This document shows, one piece after another, positions 7,822-11,786 of a DNA stretch of 11,786 nt. Source of the DNA: CAZDCZ01 sp964504155 (lineage in GTDB: Bacteria; Bacteroidota; Bacteroidia; Bacteroidales; UBA12077); NCBI GenBank assembly GCA_964504155.1, contig CAZDCZ010000088.1:1-11786 (forward strand), written 5' to 3'. A model generated the notes under the pieces. It was not told the origin of the DNA, did no database searches, and saw only the letters and a list, made by a program, of their open reading frames with translations. Each line of letters begins with the position of its first letter. Within the stretch, counting starts at the first letter, position 1. Made by a program: the position numbers and the translations under genes.

Positions 7822-8481
7822 TTGAAGCAGATTATAAGGAATACAGCCGATGGCTCACATACTATATATGTCCCGGCATTAAAAGAACATTATCATTCGG
7901 TTAATGGAGCAGTTATTGAAGCAAAACATATCTTTATTGATGCCGGTTTTTGCTTTTTTAATGAGAAATTAATTAGAATACTTGAGATAGGTTTTGGTAC
8001 AGGCTTAAATGCTTTTTTAACTTGTATCGAAGCTATAAATAATAATATAGAAACGAATTATCATTCAATCGAGAAGTATCCACTTAGTTTACAAATGGTT
8101 AGTAAATTAAATTATGTAAATAATTATAAAAGTTCCGAAAGAAATTTATTTTACAAAATGCATATTTCAAAATGGGATAATACTATTGATATTGATAAAA
8201 ATTTCCTTTTTAAAAAGATAAATGCCGATTTTACAAAATATAATATCAAAGAGAAATATGATATTATATATTTCGATGCTTTTTCTCCCGATGTGCAAGC
8301 AGAAATGTGGACACTTGATAATTTTGTGAAATTATATGATTGTTTAAATACTAATGGACTTTTAGTAACTTATAGTGCTAAAGGTATTGTAAAACAAAAT
8401 CTGCGTTCAGCGGGATTTACTGTAAAACGATTGCCCGGGCCTCCCGGAAAACATCATATCCTACGTGCTATAAAAGAATAG
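7822..8481 (+). CDS. mnmD: tRNA 5-methylaminomethyl-2-thiouridine(34) methyltransferase MnmD
   Basis: A 219-residue SAM-dependent methyltransferase that would convert nm5(s2)U to mnm5(s2)U at wobble position 34 of tRNA, the last step of the MnmE/MnmG pathway. Visible marks: HYHSVNGAVIEAKHIFIDAGF (23-43), SAM motif LEIGFGTGLNAFLT (54-67), FDAFSPDVQAEMWT (151-164) with Asp152 at the position of the key Asp in E. coli MnmC, TYSAKGIVKQNLRSAGF (183-199), and the C-terminal RLPGPPGKHHILRA (203-216). The FAD-dependent oxidase half of MnmC is absent, so this is the stand-alone MnmD form. It starts with TTG (7822), chosen because no in-frame ATG lies nearby and the peptide begins exactly at the family N-terminus (KQIIRNTADGSHT). 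It follows the DUF2007 gene by 5 nt. Confidence 0.92.
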   Translation: MKQIIRNTADGSHTIYVPALKEHYHSVNGAVIEAKHIFIDAGFCFFNEKLIRILEIGFGTGLNAFLTCIEAINNNIETNYHSIEKYPLSLQMVSKLNYVNNYKSSERNLFYKMHISKWDNTIDIDKNFLFKKINADFTKYNIKEKYDIIYFDAFSPDVQAEMWTLDNFVKLYDCLNTNGLLVTYSAKGIVKQNLRSAGFTVKRLPGPPGKHHILRAIKE

Positions 8482-8503
8482 ATAATTCCGAATTACTTAT
8501 TAA

Positions 8504-8585
8504 CAGATTTCTCCATAAAGTCGAAATGACATGTGTTTAGTGTTCTTGTCATGTCGAGCGTAACGCAGTGTAGTCGAGGTATCTG
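8504..8585. repeat. Palindromic interspersed repeat, one inverted pair
   Basis: The left arm (8504-8530) starts CAGATTTCTCC and ends GTCGAAATGAC; the right arm (8548-8585) starts GTCATGTCGAGC and ends GGTATCTG, so the arms are inverted relatives separated by 17 nt. The spacer ATGTGTTTAGTGTTCTT nearly repeats at 10848-10863, which places both loci in one family. The right arm is longer (38 nt) because of an extra inner hairpin (GCG TAA CGC). It lies just after mnmD. Confidence 0.85.
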
Positions 8586-8760
8586 CTTCGTTTAATATAC
8601 GAATTATTAATTATAAATTGTTTACTGCTTGCTGCCGATTAACTATAGGTCTATAAATTCTTATAGAGATGCGTAAAACGAAACAGTTAAAAATAATTTT
8701 TATAGTAATTTAACATTTTTAAACATTTCTATTTTTGTGAAAAGAAATAAATTGTTGAAA
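8586..8760. other. Rest of the gap between mnmD and the FKBP gene
   Basis: AT-rich, with no gene. It holds a small perfect hairpin TCTATAA-attc-TTATAGA (8650-8667) and, at 8623-8636, TACTGCT and TGCTGCC, which may be decayed units of the 7-bp repeat seen at 5704-5759. Neither has a clear role. Confidence 0.35.
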
Positions 8761-8793
8761 TTTGTAAATGTTTTTCAGAAAATATTATCTTCG
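8761..8793 (+). promoter_or_regulatory. Bacteroidetes-type promoter of the FKBP lipoprotein gene
   Basis: TTTG (8761-8764), then 21 nt, then TATCTTCG (8786-8793), which matches the known Bacteroidetes consensus TTTG / 19-21 / TAnnTTTG at all but one position. Transcription would start about 8799, leaving a leader of about 59 nt. The -7 box is half of the near-palindrome TATCTT-cgt-AAGATA (8786-8800). Confidence 0.5.
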
Positions 8794-8857
8794 TAAGATA
8801 TTTTAAGCTGCGAATTAATAAACTTTTATAATCATAAATAATTAAAAATTAGTACAT

Positions 8858-9571
8858 ATGAAATTAAGAAATCTATTTATTTTGGTTTTTATTTCTGTTT
8901 TTGCATTAACATCATGTAATGACATGATAAAAACAAACGGAAATTTAAAAACAGAACTCGATACTGTAAGCTATGCTTTAGGTGTTAACATTGCACAAAG
9001 TTTACAAAGCAATAATCTTCAAGAGTTTAATTATCCACAGTTTATGAAAGGTATTCAAGATGGTATGGATAAAGAAGAAGTCCAATTAACCGATGAAGAA
9101 ATTAATAAATTAATATCTGTATATTTTAAAAAATTGCGAGAAGAAGCTGTAACTAAAAATCTTGAAGAAGGTCGTGCATTTTTAGAAGAAAATAAAACTA
9201 AAGAAGAAATAACAACTACTCAAAGTGGTTTGCAGTACGAAGTAATAACAGAAGGCGAAGGAAAATCTCCAATAGCAACCGATACTGTTAAAGTGCATTA
9301 TTCAGGTACTTTAATCGACGGAACAGTTTTCGATAGTTCTATTGAAAGAGGCGAACCTGCAGAATTTGTACTTAACAGAGTTATTCCTGGTTGGACAGAA
9401 GGTGTTCAGTTAATGAAAGAAGGAGCAAAATATAAATTTTATATTCCTACAGAATTAGCTTATGGTGTTCGTGTTCGTCCGGGTGGGAAAATTCAACCTA
9501 ATATGGCTCTAATTTTCGAAATAGAACTTCTTGAAGTAAAAGAAGGTGTACCTGCTGAAAAAGGAAAATAA
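8858..9571 (+). CDS. FKBP-type peptidyl-prolyl cis-trans isomerase, lipoprotein (Mip/FkpA-like)
   Basis: A 237-residue exported folding helper. The signal peptide (1-19) ends in lipobox LTSC with Cys20, so it is a lipoprotein. Residues 32-115 are the helical N-terminal dimerisation domain (DTVSYALGVNIAQSL, then two long charged helices), and 125-230 the FKBP domain (SGLQYEVITEGEG; VHYSGTLIDGTVFDSS; RVIPGWTEGVQLM; IPTELAYG; MALIFEIELLEV). The active-site residues Tyr148, Phe158, Asp159, Val176, Ile177, Trp179, Tyr202 and Phe220 are all there, so it should be active on exported or outer-membrane proteins. The AYGVRVRPGGKIQPN loop is a little unusual but keeps the fold. Length and layout are typical. 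A promoter precedes it and a terminator hairpin follows 20 nt after the stop, so it is probably a single-gene unit. Confidence 0.95.
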   Translation: MKLRNLFILVFISVFALTSCNDMIKTNGNLKTELDTVSYALGVNIAQSLQSNNLQEFNYPQFMKGIQDGMDKEEVQLTDEEINKLISVYFKKLREEAVTKNLEEGRAFLEENKTKEEITTTQSGLQYEVITEGEGKSPIATDTVKVHYSGTLIDGTVFDSSIERGEPAEFVLNRVIPGWTEGVQLMKEGAKYKFYIPTELAYGVRVRPGGKIQPNMALIFEIELLEVKEGVPAEKGK

Positions 9572-9591
9572 TATTATTAAAAATATTTATT

Positions 9592-9622
9592 CAAGCACGT
9601 TGTTGTACAGCGTGCTTGTTTT
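9592..9622 (+). terminator. Rho-independent terminator of the FKBP gene
   Basis: CAAGCACG (9592-9599) pairs with CGTGCTTG (9611-9618) over an 11-nt loop, followed directly by TTTT. It starts 20 nt after the stop codon. Confidence 0.75.
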
Positions 9623-9703
9623 ATGTAAATAATACATATCTGAGAATCGTGAATTTAACATGAAAAGTAAATTCAATTTCTCATTTATTACTTATTATAG
9701 CAT

Positions 9704-9711
9704 TAATTTTG
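9704..9711 (+). promoter_or_regulatory. Candidate -7 box for the cyclophilin-DUF3127 pair
   Basis: TAATTTTG is a full match to TAnnTTTG and ends 29 nt before the cyclophilin ATG. There is no good TTTG 19-21 nt upstream (the closest is TTTC at 9677), so the call is tentative. Confidence 0.35.
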
Positions 9712-9740
9712 CGATATTATTTATTTAATAATTATAAGAA

Positions 9741-10178
9741 ATGAAAAAAGCTGAAATAATTACCGAGAAAGGTACAATGAAACTCAATTTTTTTGAGGAT
9801 GATGCTCCAAATACAGTTGATAATTTTATTAAATTATCGAAAGAAGGATTTTACGATGGTTTAACTTTTCATCGTGTGATACCAAATTTCGTTATTCAGG
9901 GCGGTTGCCCCGACGGAACAGGTGCAGGAGGACCGGGATATTCTATTAAATGCGAACTCGACGGAGAAAATCAATATCACGACAGAGGTGTGCTTTCTAT
10001 GGCTCACGCAGGAAGAGATACCGGTGGATCGCAATTCTTTATCTGTCATAGTAGAGAAAATACTGCTCATCTCGACAGAAATCATACTTGTTTTGCAAAA
10101 GTGTACGAAGGACTTGAAGTTATTGATGAAATTCAACAAGGCGATAAGATAGAAAAAATAATAATTCACGAAGAATAA
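9741..10178 (+). CDS. Cyclophilin-type peptidyl-prolyl cis-trans isomerase, cytoplasmic
   Basis: A 145-residue single-domain cyclophilin of the compact prokaryotic PpiB size, with no signal peptide, so it acts in the cytoplasm. Motifs in order: MKLNFFEDDAPNTVDNFIKL (13-32), FHRVIPNFVIQGG (43-55) with the catalytic Arg45, Phe50 and Gln53, VLSMAHAGRDTGGSQFFI (84-101), and HLDRNHTCFAKV (110-121) with His115 at the position of CypA His126. His110 stands where human CypA has Trp121, which in this family weakens cyclosporin binding but not activity. The DUF3127 gene begins 9 nt after the stop, so they are probably co-transcribed. The FKBP gene 170 nt upstream is a separate unit, cut off by its terminator. 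Confidence 0.94.
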   Translation: MKKAEIITEKGTMKLNFFEDDAPNTVDNFIKLSKEGFYDGLTFHRVIPNFVIQGGCPDGTGAGGPGYSIKCELDGENQYHDRGVLSMAHAGRDTGGSQFFICHSRENTAHLDRNHTCFAKVYEGLEVIDEIQQGDKIEKIIIHEE

Positions 10179-10187
10179 ATTTATATA

Positions 10188-10562
10188 ATGAGTTTCGAAA
10201 TTACAGGGAAAATTATTGAGATATATAACACTCAACAAATAAACGACAAATTTAAAAAACGCGATTTCGTTATCGAGCATGTGAAAAACAATGCAGGAAG
10301 AGATTTCTTCGAGCATATTAAATTTCAGCTATTGCAGGATAAATGTAGTATTATCGACAATTATTCTATGAACGATGAGGTGAAAGTATATTTCAATATT
10401 AAAGGAAAACGATGGGAGAGAGATGGTAATGTAAATTATTTTACAAATCTCGATGCTTGGAAAATTGAGAAAATAGGACAACAAACTCCTGCCGGAGACG
10501 ATGCTCCTCCCTTATCAATAGATGACTTGCCTCCTGAAGAAACAGACGATTTACCATTTTAA
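10188..10562 (+). CDS. DUF3127 protein, OB-fold-like with an SSB-type acidic tail
   Basis: A 124-residue cytoplasmic protein. The start MSFEITGKIIEIYNTQQINDKFKKRDFVIEH and the block QLLQDKCSIIDNYSMNDEVKVYFNIKGKRWE are the DUF3127 pattern: five beta-strands like a small OB-fold, as in single-stranded-DNA-binding proteins. From residue 97 the chain turns into a Pro- and Asp/Glu-rich linker, with DDLP at 112-115 and a final DDLPF (120-124). This end closely resembles the DDIPF tip by which SSB binds its partner proteins. The function of the family is unknown; a role at single-stranded DNA or RNA is an inference from fold and tail. It is 9 nt after the cyclophilin gene. Confidence 0.85.
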   Translation: MSFEITGKIIEIYNTQQINDKFKKRDFVIEHVKNNAGRDFFEHIKFQLLQDKCSIIDNYSMNDEVKVYFNIKGKRWERDGNVNYFTNLDAWKIEKIGQQTPAGDDAPPLSIDDLPPEETDDLPF

Positions 10563-10584
10563 TATAAAAGCCAAAAATTATACA

Positions 10585-10616
10585 AAGTCCGCAGGAAATT
10601 ATTCTCTTGCGGACTT
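10585..10616 (+). terminator. Hairpin after the DUF3127 gene, probable terminator
   Basis: AAGTCCGCA (10585-10593) pairs with TGCGGACTT (10608-10616), a perfect 9-bp stem starting 23 nt after the stop codon. The tail is AAAATTT, not a long T-run, so its strength on the plus strand is uncertain. Confidence 0.55.
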
Positions 10617-10624
10617 AAAATTTC

Positions 10625-10662
10625 CTAGACCTAGCAGGGTTTTTTTAACCTGTTAGGTCTAG
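10625..10662. repeat. 14-bp palindrome with a T-rich loop
   Basis: CTAGACCTAGCAGG (10625-10638) pairs with CCTGTTAGGTCTAG (10649-10662) with one G-T wobble and a 10-nt loop GTTTTTTTAA. Palindromes with the core ACCTAACAGG are, from memory, common between genes in Bacteroidota. Placed 8 nt after the previous hairpin, it may reinforce termination. Confidence 0.7.
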
Positions 10663-10680
10663 TTCAATTGGGTTAATATT

Positions 10681-10789
10681 CTTGTCATGTCGAGCGATAG
10701 CCGAGACATCTGTAAAGTAGAATAATAAAGCACAAATTTATAAGCAATAAGCACTTATTAACAGATTTCTCCACAAGGTCGAAATGACA
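10681..10789 (+). repeat. First copy of a 109-bp direct repeat (period 180 bp)
   Basis: It holds one L arm, a fixed linker with AAAGTAGAATAATAAAGCAC, and one R arm. It matches 10861-10969 at every position except one (A at 10773, G at 10953). Such identity points to recent duplication. Confidence 0.9.
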
Positions 10790-10860
10790 AAGGTACTTAT
10801 TAACAGATTTCTCCACAAGGTCGAAATGACAAGTATCTTTAATGACATGGGTTTAGTGTT

Positions 10861-10969
10861 CTTGTCATGTCGAGCGATAGCCGAGACATCTGTAAAGTAG
10901 AATAATAAAGCACAAATTTATAAGCAATAAGCACTTATTAACAGATTTCTCCGCAAGGTCGAAATGACA
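10861..10969 (+). repeat. Second copy of the 109-bp direct repeat
   Basis: Copy of 10681-10789 with a single A-to-G change. The bases just before each copy are also alike (GGGTTAATATT and GGGTTTAGTGTT), so the duplicated unit may be a little longer. Confidence 0.9.
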
Positions 10970-11016
10970 GGGACTTTGATAAACAGATTTCTCCGCAAAG
11001 TCGAAATGACAAGAGT

Positions 11017-11061
11017 GTTTTGAACCCTTGTAGTGATGTGTGTCCCAAGGGTCTTGAAAAC
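11017..11061. repeat. Inverted repeat between the repeat cluster and the last gene
   Basis: GTTTT (11017-11021) with AAAAC (11057-11061) and ACCCTTG (11024-11030) with CAAGGGT (11046-11052) pair around a 15-nt loop. It may close off the repeat block or serve as a weak terminator. The remaining 130 nt up to the next start is AT-rich; TAATTTTA at 11152 is a poor -7 candidate for the last gene. Confidence 0.4.
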
Positions 11062-11191
11062 TTGTTAACAAAAAACTTTTAATTCTTATTGATAAACTAA
11101 AAATTTAATATTAACTTAACAGCCCTTTTCTTTTTAAACTAAAGAAAATTATAATTTTACTAAATATTAATTAAACTTAAACCTATTTATT

Positions 11192-11786
11192 ATGAAGAAA
11201 AATTTACTTTTAAAATCCTTGCTTACATTTAGTATGCTAATGCTATTTAGTGTGGGTTGGCTGAATGCTCAAAACATTCTTCCGAATGGGAATATGGAAA
11301 GTTGGGAAGATGCAACAACTCCAACAACTTGGTCACATGTTGAAAATATTGCTCAGGAGGCGAGTGTTGTTCATGGTGATACATATTCAGCTAAACATAC
11401 AGGAGGGACTAAAGATTTAGGACAAACAATTGTAGTTAATCCAAATACTGAATATAAAATTATTATTTGGTATTATGTTGAATCTGGAGATGGATCTGAT
11501 GCTCGAATTTGGTCTTACTTTAAAGATGGAAGTGATGTTAGATTAGCCGATATCCCTGCCTTATTAGGACCTGATAATGGATATCTTGCGTCAGATGCTT
11601 CATGGCAAAAATATGAAACTACCGTAACTTCACCATCTGATGCAGCTAGTTTGTATTTTGAGGTTCGTACATATTCTGGTGCTGTTGTTTATTGGGATGA
11701 TATGTCTGTAACATTAGCTGCAGACACCGATGCCCCAATATGGACACCAACTTACCCAAAGGCTGCGAATATTACAGAAACAGCTT
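11192..11786 (+). CDS. Secreted protein with N-terminal carbohydrate-binding-like beta-sandwich (partial at the right edge)
   Basis: 198 codons are visible from ATG at 11192. MKKNLLLKSLLTFSMLMLFSVGWLNA (1-26) is a classical signal peptide with probable cleavage before Gln27. Residues 28-175 read as a galactose-binding-like (CBM4/9-type) module: NILPNGNMESWEDATTPTTW at the start, TYSAKHTGGTKDLGQTI, EYKIIIWYYV, the strand SWQKYETTVTSP, and YWDDMSVTL closing the domain. After it comes DTDAPIWTPTYPKAANITETA (178-198), which in other Bacteroidota proteins opens Ig-like or FN3-like repeats ('PKAANI' opening); further modules are therefore likely beyond the window. Such proteins are often large, exported adhesins or glycan-binding enzymes with a C-terminal type IX sorting domain, which cannot be seen here. 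It is preceded by the repeat cluster. Confidence 0.85.
   Translation, partial: MKKNLLLKSLLTFSMLMLFSVGWLNAQNILPNGNMESWEDATTPTTWSHVENIAQEASVVHGDTYSAKHTGGTKDLGQTIVVNPNTEYKIIIWYYVESGDGSDARIWSYFKDGSDVRLADIPALLGPDNGYLASDASWQKYETTVTSPSDAASLYFEVRTYSGAVVYWDDMSVTLAADTDAPIWTPTYPKAANITETA

Larger units (their letters stand above)
10681..11012. repeat. Cluster of palindromic repeat arms (two L-type and four R-type copies)
   Basis: L arms (start GTCATGTCGAGC, end CGAGACATCTG) lie at 10684-10712 and 10864-10892. R arms (start CAGATTTCTCC, end TCGAAATGAC) lie at 10762-10788, 10804-10830, 10942-10968 and 10984-11010. L and R are inverted relatives. Two R arms with their flanks (10753-10790 and 10795-10832) are identical over 38 nt with a 42-nt period. 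There is no coding content; frames that cross it, such as the one yielding a peptide with HFDFAEKS, are artefacts. Confidence 0.9.

Noticed and set aside
9861..10316. Minus-strand frame of 151 residues opposite the cyclophilin
   Set aside because: It lies antisense to two recognisable genes and its peptide resembles no family.
10762..11010. CRISPR-like look of four 27-nt repeats
   Set aside because: Spacing is 15, 111 and 15 nt, the intervening DNA is itself repeated, the arms also occur inverted, and no cas gene is near.
10865..11071. Minus-strand reading frame of 68 residues
   Set aside because: It is translation of the repeat arms (HFDFAEKS, HFDLAEKS) and has no gene-like feature.

Overview
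The window looks like chromosome of an AT-rich member of the Bacteroidota, probably a free-living or commensal Bacteroidales-like lineage. The reasons are the low G+C (roughly one third by eye), a Bacteroidetes-type promoter (TTTG-N21-TATCTTCG), near absence of Shine-Dalgarno sequences, SPII lipoproteins, a GH92 mannosidase, DUF3127 and DUF2007 proteins, and intergenic palindromic and heptamer repeats of a kind I associate with this phylum. No tRNA, rRNA, complete insertion sequence or CRISPR was seen.

Left part (1-5380, minus strand): a compact sugar-catabolic cassette. In transcription order it is a GH92 alpha-mannosidase lipoprotein with extra C-terminal domains, an MFS sugar/H+ symporter of the GluP/FucP family, and a ROK-family sugar kinase cut by the left edge. 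Together they can release a hexose (most likely mannose) from a glycan outside the inner membrane, import it and phosphorylate it. Two palindromes lie upstream of the first gene and are candidate operators.

Middle (5381-8857): a minus-strand gene for a 235-residue exported protein with a possible lysozyme-like motif pair ends inside a degenerate 7-bp tandem repeat that supplies its stop codon. Divergently, a calcineurin-like phosphoesterase gene is interrupted by an in-frame TAA at codon 20 and is probably a pseudogene (or contains a sequence error). It is followed by a tight pair: a small DUF2007 protein and a stand-alone tRNA-modifying methyltransferase MnmD.

Right part (8858-11786, plus strand): an FKBP-type prolyl isomerase lipoprotein with a recognisable promoter and terminator, a cytoplasmic cyclophilin followed 9 nt later by a DUF3127 OB-fold-like protein with an SSB-like DDLPF tail, then two hairpins and a block of palindromic repeats (10681-11012) that includes a 109-bp repeat duplicated at a 180-bp period. 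The window ends in the first 198 codons of a secreted protein with a carbohydrate-binding-like domain.

The most notable non-genic signal is this repeat family. Its two arm types are inverse relatives, each folds into a hairpin, and the differences between them sit on both sides of the stem, so pairing is kept. A further copy lies at 8504-8585.
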